Part shown: positions 1 through 7,751 of the stretch, piece by piece
Numbering within the stretch: the first letter of the stretch is position 1
Layout: every line of letters starts with the position of its first letter
The notes under the pieces: model-generated
The model's database searches: none
Seen by the model: only the letters and a program-made list of their open reading frames with translations
What the model was told of the DNA's origin: nothing
NCBI GenBank assembly: GCA_017993055.1
Contig: JAGONM010000006.1
Span: forward strand, 64,868-128,867
Direction of reading: 5' to 3'
DNA: 64,000 nt
Source of the DNA: Armatimonadota bacterium
GTDB taxonomy: Bacteria; Armatimonadota; UBA5829; DTJY01
Translations under genes and position numbers: made by a program

Positions 1-3
1 GTC

Positions 4-891
4 GTGATCCGAACATCCATCACCGTCCTGTTTAGTCTCCTTCTCGGCGCGGGCATCGCTCACGCCACGCCCTCGGAGCTGATCGTCTGCGGCGGGAGCG
101 AGGTCTACATCTTCGACACCTCCTCCACCGACTCGCCGCCGAAGAAGCTCTGGACGTGGAGGGCCGCCGATCACCCCGAGATTCCTGAGGATGCGCGGAA
201 GCGGTTTGGCAGCACCGCCGACTGCAAGCCGGTCCGCGGCGGGCGGAAGATACTGATCACGAGTTCCGGCGGCGGCGTAGCGCTTGTGGATCGTGCCTCA
301 GGCAAATGCGAGTTCTGCGCGGTCGTTCCATATGCGCACTCGGCGGACATCGTTCCCAACGGGCGGATCGTCGTCGCCGCCTCGACGTCCTCCGAGCTGG
401 TCGTGCTCGACGGCAAGTCGCCGGCGAAGATCATTTGTACGGCCGATCTGGTATCTGCTCACGGCGTCGTGTGGGATCGAGCCCGTCGCACGCTCTGGGC
501 GCTGGGGGACAAGGAGATCAGGTCGTACCGGCTCAGGGGCTGGTATTCGGATGCTCCACAGCTCGAGCTCTCCGGCACACATCCGCTTCCCGAGGGCGGT
601 GGGCACGATCTCTACCCGGTCCCCGGCACGTCAATGCTCTCCGTCAGCGCCTGGTCGCGCTGCTTCCTCTTCGACACGGAGACGCACGGGATCAGGCCGC
701 ACGATCTGCTTCTCAAGGCCTACTCGATTAAGAGCCTCGACCTCAGTCCCGACACCGGCCGACTGGCGTACGTCCAGGCCGAGGGTGGCAACTGGTGGTC
801 CGATGACATCCATCTTCTCAACCCATCCGGCACCATCACGCTCCCCGGCGAGCGCATATACAAGGCTCGATGGAGCGCGACTCCTCCGTAG
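4..891 (+). CDS. Secreted DUF6528-like beta-propeller protein
   Basis: This 295-residue protein begins with a clear signal peptide (about residues 1-21, ending AHA), so it is exported. The rest is built of short strand-turn segments like those of PQQ or WD-type propellers, and the pattern around residues 65-115 (STADCKPVRGG, then ITSSGGG) recalls the DUF6528 family of uncharacterised secreted propellers. No catalytic motif was seen. The start is a GTG three bases from the window edge. The frame is open to base 1, so an upstream start cannot be excluded, but the signal peptide fits this one. Family assignment is from memory of the pattern; function is unknown. Confidence 0.75.
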   Translation: MIRTSITVLFSLLLGAGIAHATPSELIVCGGSEVYIFDTSSTDSPPKKLWTWRAADHPEIPEDARKRFGSTADCKPVRGGRKILITSSGGGVALVDRASGKCEFCAVVPYAHSADIVPNGRIVVAASTSSELVVLDGKSPAKIICTADLVSAHGVVWDRARRTLWALGDKEIRSYRLRGWYSDAPQLELSGTHPLPEGGGHDLYPVPGTSMLSVSAWSRCFLFDTETHGIRPHDLLLKAYSIKSLDLSPDTGRLAYVQAEGGNWWSDDIHLLNPSGTITLPGERIYKARWSATPP

Positions 892-990
892 GCGGCCTGT
901 GCTCATCTTGCGCGCAGTCTCTGCAGGATAGTCCGGTATCTGCCGACGAACGTATGTATCGCAGGTAGCAGTTCGTCCCGAGGTATCCGA

Positions 991-2199
991 ATGTTGCTCC
1001 CGTACCGCGTGAAGAACCCGCCGAAGCGCTTTCCGTACGTCACGCTTGGCATCATCTCCGCGAACGTCATCGTCTTCGCGATGACCAGCCGGTACTTCCT
1101 GGTCATCCGCGAGGAGGTCGTAGTGCGGTATGCTTTCCATCTATGGGCGGCCCCGTTCGTCAACTTCATGTCGAGTTCGTTTCTCCACGCCGATCTGCTC
1201 CATCTGCTCGGAAACATGTGGTTCCTCTGGGTATTCGGACCGGCGGTCGAGGATCGGCTCGGCTTGGCGAAGTTCGTCGCGGTCTATGCGGCCACAGGTC
1301 TCGTCGGCGATCTCTCTCAGACGCTGCTGGATGTCGCGTTCAACGGCCAGAACCAACCGATCATCGGCGCGTCGGCATGCATCATGGGAATCGCGGGTGC
1401 CTACTGGTTCGCCTTCCCGTGGAGCAAAGTCTGTGTCTTCTACTGGATATGGTGGTTCTGGCACGGTGTCTTCGAGGTGTCGGCCCACTGGGTCATCACC
1501 GCCTACATACTGCTCGACCTGTGGAGCGGTTTGCTCGGCGGGGTGGAGCACGTGAGCGGCGGAGTGGCGAGCTTCGCCCACGTCGGCGGAGGAATCGCGG
1601 GTGTGCTGCTCTGCGCTCTCATGCGCGTTAGGCGCGATACGGAGGAGGTTTCCGAGGCGAGAGCCGTTCACGCTGACATGAAGGACCTTGCAAACATGCC
1701 CTTCGACGCGCTTCAGAGCATGCTGGAGGCTGAGCCGGACAACACAGATGTGCTGCGGGCGGCCATCGTAGTGGCGATGCGTCAGGGGAAGCAGCAGGTC
1801 GTTGCAGATGCCATCGCCCGATTGGGTTCCTCTCTAGTCCTGAAGGATCGTTACCTCGTCTACAGCTATCTGATGGACCTCCGGGGCGATCCGAGCATCT
1901 ATCAGTCCGTTCATCTGCTTCGGCTCGCCGGGCAGTTCGAGCAGTCGTGCGAGCACGACATGGCCATCAACGTCTACAAGCTGATAACGGACACGCGCCC
2001 GACAGAGATGGAGGCCGAGAATGCGCTCTATCGGATGGCCTACTGCTATTGGGCGGTCTACAAGCATAGGGAGTACGCCGGCGCGTGTCTCGCCCAGCTT
2101 CAGAAGCGCTTTCCCCGCGGCCAGATGATGCCGTTCGCGGTCTCGCTCTGGAAGCAGATCGAGGCGGCCGGCAGCGGTCAGTCGCCCACAGGAGCATAG
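991..2199 (+). CDS. Rhomboid family intramembrane serine protease with C-terminal helical (TPR-like) extension
   Basis: The N-terminal ~210 residues are a rhomboid domain with six or so membrane helices. The HxxxN motif is at H71-N75, the catalytic serine is S128 in GASAC, and the catalytic histidine is H197 in SFAHVGGG. Rhomboids cut transmembrane substrates within the bilayer. The usual GASG is GASA here, but the Ser/His dyad is intact. Residues ~220-400 are soluble, helical and resemble degenerate TPR repeats, a common rhomboid extension that may recruit substrates. The gene is one base upstream of the next ATG and likely co-translated with it. The physiological substrate cannot be inferred. 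Confidence 0.93.
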   Translation: MLLPYRVKNPPKRFPYVTLGIISANVIVFAMTSRYFLVIREEVVVRYAFHLWAAPFVNFMSSSFLHADLLHLLGNMWFLWVFGPAVEDRLGLAKFVAVYAATGLVGDLSQTLLDVAFNGQNQPIIGASACIMGIAGAYWFAFPWSKVCVFYWIWWFWHGVFEVSAHWVITAYILLDLWSGLLGGVEHVSGGVASFAHVGGGIAGVLLCALMRVRRDTEEVSEARAVHADMKDLANMPFDALQSMLEAEPDNTDVLRAAIVVAMRQGKQQVVADAIARLGSSLVLKDRYLVYSYLMDLRGDPSIYQSVHLLRLAGQFEQSCEHDMAINVYKLITDTRPTEMEAENALYRMAYCYWAVYKHREYAGACLAQLQKRFPRGQMMPFAVSLWKQIEAAGSGQSPTGA

Positions 2200-2200
2200 G

Positions 2201-2488
2201 ATGAATCCCGGAGACATGACATGGAGCGACCTCGGCCCCATGGAAATCAGGATGGTCGAGAAGAACGAGAAGTGCCACTACCAGTTCGGCGACGTGTTCC
2301 ACTACGAGCATCCCTACAAGCGTCCTGAGGGAGTATGCCACGCGCTGCTCCACGTTCTCGATCTCTACACTTGGCGCGTCGCGATGGGCGTCCCCTCCTG
2401 GGAGGACGATGACTCGACCGTCTACCGGATCCACTGCCCGGCGAAGAAGGGCACGGTTCGGGAACTCCGGAAGGTCGAGAAGACCTGA
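2201..2488 (+). CDS. TIGR04076 family small protein
   Basis: This 95-residue protein has the spaced pattern of TIGR04076 proteins: an early Cys (KCHYQFGD), a glycine-containing turn, a PEGVCHALLHVL segment and a later Cys. The conserved cysteines suggest metal or redox chemistry, but no activity is established for the family. It starts one base after the rhomboid stop codon. A second in-frame ATG five codons in (2216) also has a purine-rich leader. Its stop overlaps the start of the GH5-like gene by one base (TGATG), so the three genes appear to be one transcription unit. Confidence 0.7.
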   Translation: MNPGDMTWSDLGPMEIRMVEKNEKCHYQFGDVFHYEHPYKRPEGVCHALLHVLDLYTWRVAMGVPSWEDDDSTVYRIHCPAKKGTVRELRKVEKT

Positions 2489-3573
2489 TGAGACTCGGAG
2501 TTGCGGTCGTAGCGTTTTTCGTGCTCCTCGTCGGTGGCGCGGAGTGCAAACAGATGGAGTTGATCAAGATCGGCAGAGACGGGAAGTCGTTCGTTCTGGC
2601 ATCTTCGGGGAAGCCGTTCGTCCCGCGCGGTTTCAACTACGACCGCGATGATAGCGGCCGGCTGCTGGAGGACTACTGGGACACCGAGTGGCCTACCGTA
2701 CATGAAGACCTCGCCGAGATGAAGACGCTCGGCGCGAACGTCGTCCGCATCCACCTGCAGTTCGGGCGGTTCATGCTGAGTCCCGACAAGGCGAATGAGA
2801 AGGCGCTCGATCGGCTCGAACTCTTGGTGTCTGATGCCGAGAGCCTCGGACTGTACCTCGACATCACCGGTCTCGCGTGCTACAAGAAGGAGCACATCCC
2901 CGACTGGTACGACGGCCTCTCCGAGAAGGACCGGTGGCGCGCTCAGGCCGTCTTCTGGGAGGCCGTCGCGAAGAAGTGCGCTGATCACCCCGGTGTCTTC
3001 TGCTACGACATAATGAACGAGCCTGTCGTTCCATCGGGTCGCCGTGAGGACTGGCTCGGAGCGGCATTCGCCGAGGTCTACTACTACGTCCAGTTCATCT
3101 CCCTCGACCGGCGCGATCGGCCGCGGACCGACATCTCGCGCGAGTGGCTGAAGGTCATGGTCTCCGCTATCCGCAAGCATGACAAGCGACACCTCATCAC
3201 CGTCGGTCTGCTCCCCTGCAAACCGGGCGACGATCCCGAGTCCGGTTTCGCACCGAAGACCGTGGCTCCCGAGGTCGACTTCCTCAGCGTCCACATCTAT
3301 CCCGAGAGCACCAAGCTTCATGAGTCGCTCGACATCCTGAAGGCGTTCGACATCGGCAAGCCGGTGGTCATCGAGGAGACCTTCCCGATGCACTGCTCAG
3401 TCATGGAGCTTCAGGAGTTTCTCACCAAGTCCGAGGGCCATGCCGCTGGGTGGATCGGCTTCTACTGGGGCAAGACGATCGAAGAATGTCGCAAGTCCGG
3501 TTCCTGGGGCAATACGGTCATGGTCGCCTGGCTCGAACTCTTGCAGCAGATGACGAAGCCCTCCGCTGATTGA
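2488..3573 (+). CDS. Secreted GH5-like glycoside hydrolase (cellulase-superfamily TIM barrel)
   Basis: A 361-residue protein with an N-terminal hydrophobic export signal (about 1-20). It then shows the GH5/clan A pattern: KPFVPRGFN near residue 42, NVVRIH near 84, the acid/base glutamate E178 in DIMNEPV, a conserved H269 in SVHIYP, and a nucleophile glutamate at E296 or E297 in VVIEETF. Such enzymes are retaining beta-glycosidases such as mannanases or glucanases; the sequence does not settle the substrate. It overlaps the preceding gene by one base and is followed by a sialidase-like gene with its own promoter. Confidence 0.85.
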   Translation: MRLGVAVVAFFVLLVGGAECKQMELIKIGRDGKSFVLASSGKPFVPRGFNYDRDDSGRLLEDYWDTEWPTVHEDLAEMKTLGANVVRIHLQFGRFMLSPDKANEKALDRLELLVSDAESLGLYLDITGLACYKKEHIPDWYDGLSEKDRWRAQAVFWEAVAKKCADHPGVFCYDIMNEPVVPSGRREDWLGAAFAEVYYYVQFISLDRRDRPRTDISREWLKVMVSAIRKHDKRHLITVGLLPCKPGDDPESGFAPKTVAPEVDFLSVHIYPESTKLHESLDILKAFDIGKPVVIEETFPMHCSVMELQEFLTKSEGHAAGWIGFYWGKTIEECRKSGSWGNTVMVAWLELLQQMTKPSAD

Positions 3574-3580
3574 CGCCTGC

Positions 3581-3610
3581 TTGACCATCGGTAGCCGTCA
3601 CTGCTATTCT
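3581..3610 (+). promoter_or_regulatory. Sigma-70-type promoter placed for a leaderless transcript
   Basis: TTGACC at 3581-3586 and TATTCT at 3605-3610 are separated by 18 bases. The expected start point seven bases after the -10 box is the A of the ATG at 3617, so the mRNA would have no 5' leader. No Shine-Dalgarno sequence precedes that ATG. Confidence 0.55.
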
Positions 3611-3616
3611 TACCTT

Positions 3617-4945
3617 ATGGAACACCCGTTGTTCGCCAACAGTCGATGTGCGTGGTCGATCGCGCTATTGGCCGTTATCATCGCGGGCCTCATGGAATCC
3701 GACTGCAACTCGGAGGCGACTATGAACGAGAAGAAGATCGAGGCATACGGCGCACTTTCGACCGAGTACAAGGGCAAGCCTTCAGTGAAGGCGGACTTCG
3801 CCGAGCCGCAGGTCATCGCGGTCGCCGACAAGGAGTACGGCTGGGGATGGTACCAGTTTCCCTCCATCGGCGAGTGGGCGGACGGCACGCTCTGCCTCAC
3901 CTACAGTGCCGCCCCCGATGCCGCCGAGAGCTACGGCACTCCACGCCCCATGATGACCTCGCACGATCGGGGCAAGACCTGGACGCCGCACACTGGCAAG
4001 TGGGGCGTATCGGGCCTGCTCCTCCCGAACGGCGACCGCATTGGCGTCCTGACCCCGAAGCCGTACAAGGTCGCCGATCTCCATCTTCCGGAGCCGGTCG
4101 GCGTGCTGAGCAGTAACTACGGCAACCAGAAGCACGTCATGTACCGCGTGACCGACCTCCCAGCGAAGCTCCAGACGATCCGCATCCGGCGTCTGAAGAA
4201 GGGCGTGGAGAACGCGTTCACCGAGCATGCCGTTGTGGACGATCCACAGTCGCTTAGATACAGCCTCCGGGACGTCTTCCCGATCATCTGGTGGGGCGAT
4301 CTGCACCTGGCATCCGACGGATCGATTCTCGCCGGCATCTATCCCGGCTACCGTCTGCTCGGCGACGGCACGATCGATCCGAAGGGCAACGTCTTCTTCT
4401 ATCGATCGACCGACGATGGGCGCAGTTGGAAGCTCCAGGGACGCATACTGTACCAGCCGGACCCGAAGGCCGATCCGGTCGGGGACAAGCGAGGCGGATT
4501 CACGGAGCCGACTTTCGAGATCCTGGCCGACGGATCGCTCCTCTGCGTCATGCGCACGACCGACGGCGCAGGCATCGGCCCGATGTACTCCAGCCGCTCG
4601 AAGGACATGGGCAAGACCTGGTCGAAGCCCAAAGCGTTCGCTCCGAACGGCGTCCTCCCGAAGCTCCTGCGCCTCGACAACGGCGTACTTGTGCTTGCAT
4701 CCGGCCGCCCTGGCGTCCAAGTGCGCTTCTGCACCGACGGGAATGGTCAGCAATGGACCGACCCGTTTGACTTGGTGCCGGTCACGTCCGACAACGTCAG
4801 CGCCGACACATGCGGCTACACCAGCCTGCTCGCCACCGGCCCGGACAGCTTCCTGATCGCCTACTCGCACTTCAAGCATCAGACGTCCGATGGTCAGCTT
4901 CGAAAAGCGATCCTCCTCCGTGAAATCACGGTGAGACGACCTTAG
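3617..4945 (+). CDS. Exported BNR-repeat sialidase-like protein
   Basis: The protein (442 residues from this ATG) carries four Asp-box motifs of the form S-x-D-x-G-x-T-W: SHDRGKTW, STDDGRSW, SKDMGKTW and a looser CTDGNGQQW. These are hallmarks of six-bladed sialidase-type propellers. Residues ~8-25 form a hydrophobic export signal. Full sialidase catalysis needs an arginine triad and a Tyr/Glu pair that cannot be assigned without alignment, so exo-sialidase activity is only possible; many such proteins act on other sugars. An upstream in-frame TTG (3581) would add 12 residues but coincides with the -35 box, so the ATG at 3617 is preferred. Confidence 0.85.
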   Translation: MEHPLFANSRCAWSIALLAVIIAGLMESDCNSEATMNEKKIEAYGALSTEYKGKPSVKADFAEPQVIAVADKEYGWGWYQFPSIGEWADGTLCLTYSAAPDAAESYGTPRPMMTSHDRGKTWTPHTGKWGVSGLLLPNGDRIGVLTPKPYKVADLHLPEPVGVLSSNYGNQKHVMYRVTDLPAKLQTIRIRRLKKGVENAFTEHAVVDDPQSLRYSLRDVFPIIWWGDLHLASDGSILAGIYPGYRLLGDGTIDPKGNVFFYRSTDDGRSWKLQGRILYQPDPKADPVGDKRGGFTEPTFEILADGSLLCVMRTTDGAGIGPMYSSRSKDMGKTWSKPKAFAPNGVLPKLLRLDNGVLVLASGRPGVQVRFCTDGNGQQWTDPFDLVPVTSDNVSADTCGYTSLLATGPDSFLIAYSHFKHQTSDGQLRKAILLREITVRRP

Positions 4946-4956
4946 GGAGGCCAGTC

Positions 4957-5655
4957 ATGTCAGATCGAACGCCCGAAGAGATCCTGGACGTCAACAAGCG
5001 ATGGCTTCCGCCGTCGCCGCACGTCGAGAAGGTCATCGAGATGGTCGACAAAGGCGCCGCGCACATCGAGAAGCGCGGGCACCACGAGCCGCCTCTGATC
5101 ATGTTCGAGGACGGCGGGGTGATCGAGCTTCCCAAGGCGCGCTACGAGGAGACCTACCGTGGGATGCAGCTCGTCTCGTCCGATGCCGCGGCCGAGGAGG
5201 GCGTCACCAAGTTCCGCGACGTCTGTGGGTGCGTCGATTTCATCAAGGGCACGCTGAAGGACCACCCCGAGTCGGTCGAGGCAGATCCGCATATGTTCGA
5301 CCAACTGCTCGATCACGCGCTCTACATGGTCTCGCGGATGCAGAAGCGGGAGGAGGAGTACCGGCAGTTCCTGGTTGATGTCATCGCCGTCTGCGCGCAG
5401 ATCCCGCAGGGCCCGTCCTGGAAAATGGCATCGAACGCCGCCGAGGAGATCAAGATGCTCCTGCACAATCATCCCGAGGACGTGCGGAGGTACGCCGACC
5501 TCCTGAACCAGCTTGCCGAAGATGTGCGCCACGTCGCGTCCAAGCAGGAGGGCGTCCTCAAGCGGCACAAGGAACTCGCTGTCAAGGTTCTTGGGCTCTA
5601 CAAGGCGATCAGAGGCGCTCGAAACTGGGCACAGGAAGAAGCGGAGTCCGGCTGA
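4957..5655 (+). CDS. Hypothetical helical cytoplasmic protein
   Basis: A 232-residue protein not assigned to any family. It has no signal peptide or membrane segment, is rich in Glu/Lys/Arg, and is predicted mostly helical; residues ~120-225 could form coiled-coil or four-helix bundle structure. A single CGC occurs near residue 90. The start at 4957 has a good Shine-Dalgarno (GGGAGG about 7 bases upstream). It lies between the sialidase-like gene and the mutarotase gene on the same strand, with short gaps, so it may be co-transcribed, but this gives no direct clue to function. Confidence 0.7.
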   Translation: MSDRTPEEILDVNKRWLPPSPHVEKVIEMVDKGAAHIEKRGHHEPPLIMFEDGGVIELPKARYEETYRGMQLVSSDAAAEEGVTKFRDVCGCVDFIKGTLKDHPESVEADPHMFDQLLDHALYMVSRMQKREEEYRQFLVDVIAVCAQIPQGPSWKMASNAAEEIKMLLHNHPEDVRRYADLLNQLAEDVRHVASKQEGVLKRHKELAVKVLGLYKAIRGARNWAQEEAESG

Positions 5656-5677
5656 CAGGATCCGGAGGTATCACACA

Positions 5678-6568
5678 ATGACCAAGCATCTCAATGGTGA
5701 ACTCGGCATCCCCGGGTCCGTACGAATCTCCGCCGGGAACGGCGGTCTGCCGATGGTCATGCTGACCCACGCATCCGGGTCGAGCGCGGAGGTCTATCTC
5801 CACGGTGCGCACATCGCTTCCTGGAAGAACCGCGCTGGCGAGGAACTCCTGTTTCTCAGTCGTGAGTCCCATTGGGCCGAAGACAAGCCAATCCGCGGAG
5901 GCATCCCGGTCATCTTCCCGCAGTTCGGAGGAAGAGGCCCGCTCCCGCAGCACGGGTTCGCCCGCACTTCGGCTTGGCAACTACTCAGCACCGAACTGCT
6001 CGATAGCGGCGTCGTATCCGTCGAGTTGAAGATGAACGAGACCGACGTGTCGCTCGCGATCTGGCCGCATCGGTATGTCCTAAGAATGAATGTCCTGCTT
6101 GACGCGAATGTGCTCGCAGTCGGAGTGCGCGTGACAAATACCGGTGACCAACCCTTCGACTTCCAGACGGCGCTTCACACGTACTTCCGCGTCGCTGATA
6201 TCGGCAGGACTGCCGTCGTCGGCCTTCGTGGTGTCACTTACACGGATTCGTTGCTGGACGATGTGTCCGCAGTCGAGGACCGGGATACCGTCCTGTTCGA
6301 CCAGGAAACCGACAGGGTGTACATCGACGCCCCGGATCTCCTCCGTGTCGAGGACGAATGCGGCGGCCGGACGATCGTCGTCGAGAAGCGGAATATGCCG
6401 GACGTGGTAGTCTGGAATCCCTGGATCGCCAAGTCCCGGCGCATGCCCGACTTCGGCGACGACGAGTATCTGCGAATGGTCTGCGTCGAGACTGGCGCCA
6501 TCGAGACTCGGCCGAGTCTGTTTCCGGGCGAATCCTGGGATGGCGAAACGACGTTCCTGTCCGGTTGA
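5678..6568 (+). CDS. D-hexose-6-phosphate mutarotase (aldose 1-epimerase family, YeaD type)
   Basis: The protein (296 residues from this ATG) matches the galactose-mutarotase fold of the YeaD subgroup. HGAHIASW and GGIPVIFPQFGGR are followed by LPQHGFAR, which carries a catalytic histidine; a conserved glutamate lies in ETGAIETRP near the C-terminus. The reaction is interconversion of alpha and beta anomers of hexose 6-phosphates. The frame is open further upstream, but GGAGG at 5663-5667 lies 10 bases before this ATG and defines the start. It is the last gene before a palindrome and T-rich stretch. Confidence 0.9.
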   Translation: MTKHLNGELGIPGSVRISAGNGGLPMVMLTHASGSSAEVYLHGAHIASWKNRAGEELLFLSRESHWAEDKPIRGGIPVIFPQFGGRGPLPQHGFARTSAWQLLSTELLDSGVVSVELKMNETDVSLAIWPHRYVLRMNVLLDANVLAVGVRVTNTGDQPFDFQTALHTYFRVADIGRTAVVGLRGVTYTDSLLDDVSAVEDRDTVLFDQETDRVYIDAPDLLRVEDECGGRTIVVEKRNMPDVVVWNPWIAKSRRMPDFGDDEYLRMVCVETGAIETRPSLFPGESWDGETTFLSG

Positions 6569-6615
6569 GACCGAGCCGAGGTCGCCTCTCCTTCTACTTG
6601 GCCACGTCCGGAAAG

Positions 6616-6631
6616 CCGGTAATATTACCGG
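6616..6631 (+). promoter_or_regulatory. Perfect 16-bp palindrome just upstream of a strong promoter
   Basis: CCGGTAATATTACCGG is an exact inverted repeat without spacer. It is followed by TTTTT (6632-6636) and ends 15 bases before the -35 box at 6647. It may be an operator for a dimeric regulator of the PEP-CTERM gene, or a terminator hairpin for the mutarotase gene; the zero-length loop favours a protein-binding site. Confidence 0.5.
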
Positions 6632-6646
6632 TTTTTGCGGTTTTGG

Positions 6647-6674
6647 TTGACATCCGGGCTTCTTGTGTTATAAT
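6647..6674 (+). promoter_or_regulatory. Consensus sigma-70 promoter of the PEP-CTERM gene
   Basis: TTGACA at 6647-6652 and TATAAT at 6669-6674 are both perfect hexamers, spaced 16 bases. This is the strongest promoter seen in the window. The predicted transcript begins near 6681, giving about 220 bases of untranslated leader before the ATG at 6901. Confidence 0.8.
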
Positions 6675-6680
6675 CGTAAA

Positions 6681-6900
6681 AGGTAGGTTTCGTCTCCCTG
6701 GTCATCGGACCATGAATACGCCTCATGTCTTGTTCGCGCAAGTTGAGAGGCGAGTTGGGGACAGGGACCGGCGAGTTCCTCGCAGTACTCTCCGTTGTGC
6801 GGGAGGTATGCCTATGGTCTCAGCAGCCGCCAGTCTTCTGCCATGAATCTGTGCCGTTATGAGCCGGAAGCACAGATCTAGGAAAGGAAAGGGGACAAGT
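6681..6900 (+). other. Long structured 5' leader of the PEP-CTERM mRNA
   Basis: This 332-base gene-free interval (6569-6900) holds the palindrome, the promoter and this leader. The leader contains small hairpins (GCGAG TTC CTCGC near 6771-6783) and a strong one at 6847-6877. It also contains an open frame from ATG 6712 of about 44 codons without a good ribosome site. It was compared by eye with GEMM and cobalamin riboswitch motifs, and no convincing match was found. Confidence 0.45.
6847..6877 (+). promoter_or_regulatory. Stem-loop directly upstream of the PEP-CTERM ribosome site
   Basis: ATCTGTGC (6847-6854) and GCACAGAT (6870-6877) form an uninterrupted 8-bp stem around a 15-base loop. The stem ends just before the purine-rich stretch AGGAAAGGAAAGGGG. 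It may protect the 5' end of an abundant mRNA or present the ribosome site. Confidence 0.55.
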
Positions 6901-7560
6901 ATGAAGTACGCTCTTATCGCTTTGGCGCTTGTGGCATTGGTCGCGACCGGCGCGACTGCGGCCACAGTGTCATACGGTCCGTATGCAATCGGACTGAGCA
7001 CGACTAACTGGGCGAACAGCATCGGCCTTCAGATGTTCGATCCCTCTCTGGGCACTCTGAACAGCATCAGTTTCACCCTGAATGGTCATGTTGAGGGAAA
7101 TGCCAAGTTCGAGAGCATGGACGCGAGCCCCGCGACGGTGGGCATGGACCTCTCGGCAATGCTGACTCTCCAGCGCCCGGATCTGAGCACTCTGGTTGTA
7201 ACCATACCGCTGGCGTCAACCACCGACAATGTCACGGCATTCGACGGGACGATTGACTTCGGTGGCACGTCAGGAAAGACCTACAACAACCTGAATGCGA
7301 ACGACTCGGATTCGGCGACGACCTCGACCGCCGCCGACAAAGCCCTGTTTACCGGCCTGGGGTTAATCAACCTGCCGGTCAAGGCACAGGGCGCCTCGAC
7401 GGGTTATGGTGCCGGGAACCTGCTTCTGCAGTTCCAGACACTGGCATCCGCATCTGCCAGCGTGACCTACGATTACACGCCGATCCCTGAGCCGTCCAGC
7501 CTGCTTGCTCTTATGAGCGGCCTGGGTCTGGTCGGTTTCGCAGTCAGACGCAGACGATAA
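6901..7560 (+). CDS. PEP-CTERM surface protein, choice-of-anchor E type
   Basis: A 219-residue exported protein with a signal peptide (about 1-20, ending ATAA), a serine/threonine-rich beta-sandwich body and a classical C-terminal sorting signal: IPEPSS, a hydrophobic helix and a terminal RRRR. PEP-CTERM proteins are cut and anchored by an exosortase, which is not in this window. The body resembles the choice-of-anchor E domain. An upstream in-frame ATG at 6859 lies inside a hairpin stem and would add a basic stretch before the signal, so the ATG at 6901 behind AAAGGGG is used. The strong promoter implies high expression, as expected of a coat or matrix protein. Confidence 0.92.
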   Translation: MKYALIALALVALVATGATAATVSYGPYAIGLSTTNWANSIGLQMFDPSLGTLNSISFTLNGHVEGNAKFESMDASPATVGMDLSAMLTLQRPDLSTLVVTIPLASTTDNVTAFDGTIDFGGTSGKTYNNLNANDSDSATTSTAADKALFTGLGLINLPVKAQGASTGYGAGNLLLQFQTLASASASVTYDYTPIPEPSSLLALMSGLGLVGFAVRRRR

Positions 7561-7582
7561 TTCGCGAAGCGATGCTGGTATA

Positions 7583-7619
7583 AGAGAAGCCTCCACCAAG
7601 GGTGGGGGCTTCTCTTTTT
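7583..7619 (+). terminator. Intrinsic terminator of the PEP-CTERM gene
   Basis: A stem of 15 positions (7583-7597 with 7601-7615) around the loop AAG is followed by a run of five T. It starts 23 bases after the stop codon and isolates the gene as a monocistronic unit. Confidence 0.9.
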
Positions 7620-7728
7620 GTGTTCTTCTGCGCCTCGGTACTGCAGCGGCCTGCGCGCAGACCGTCTGCTGTGGCCGCCTTGCCGTCAAAACCCGCACAT
7701 CGGACAGGGTGTGGAGCAACACCTGCGA

Positions 7729-7737
7729 TGCTATAAT
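7729..7737 (+). promoter_or_regulatory. Extended -10 promoter of the phosphohexomutase gene
   Basis: TGCTATAAT matches the extended -10 consensus (TGnTATAAT). No convincing -35 box is present. The predicted start near 7744 leaves a leader of only about 8 bases before the ATG at 7752. Confidence 0.5.
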
Positions 7738-7751
7738 GGGCTGGGAGCGAT

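Noticed and set aside
284-931. Long overlapping frames with Arg/Ser-rich products in other frames of the first gene
   Set aside because: They are shadows of a GC-rich coding region; composition is dominated by Arg, Ser and Pro, and no ribosome site or family pattern is present.
6712-6846. Small open frame (about 44 codons) in the PEP-CTERM leader
   Set aside because: No ribosome site precedes the ATG and the product is Arg-rich without pattern; possible as a leader peptide but not supported enough to annotate.
6681-6900. Known riboswitch (GEMM, cobalamin) in the long leader
   Set aside because: The conserved core sequences of these classes could not be found by eye; only generic hairpins are present.
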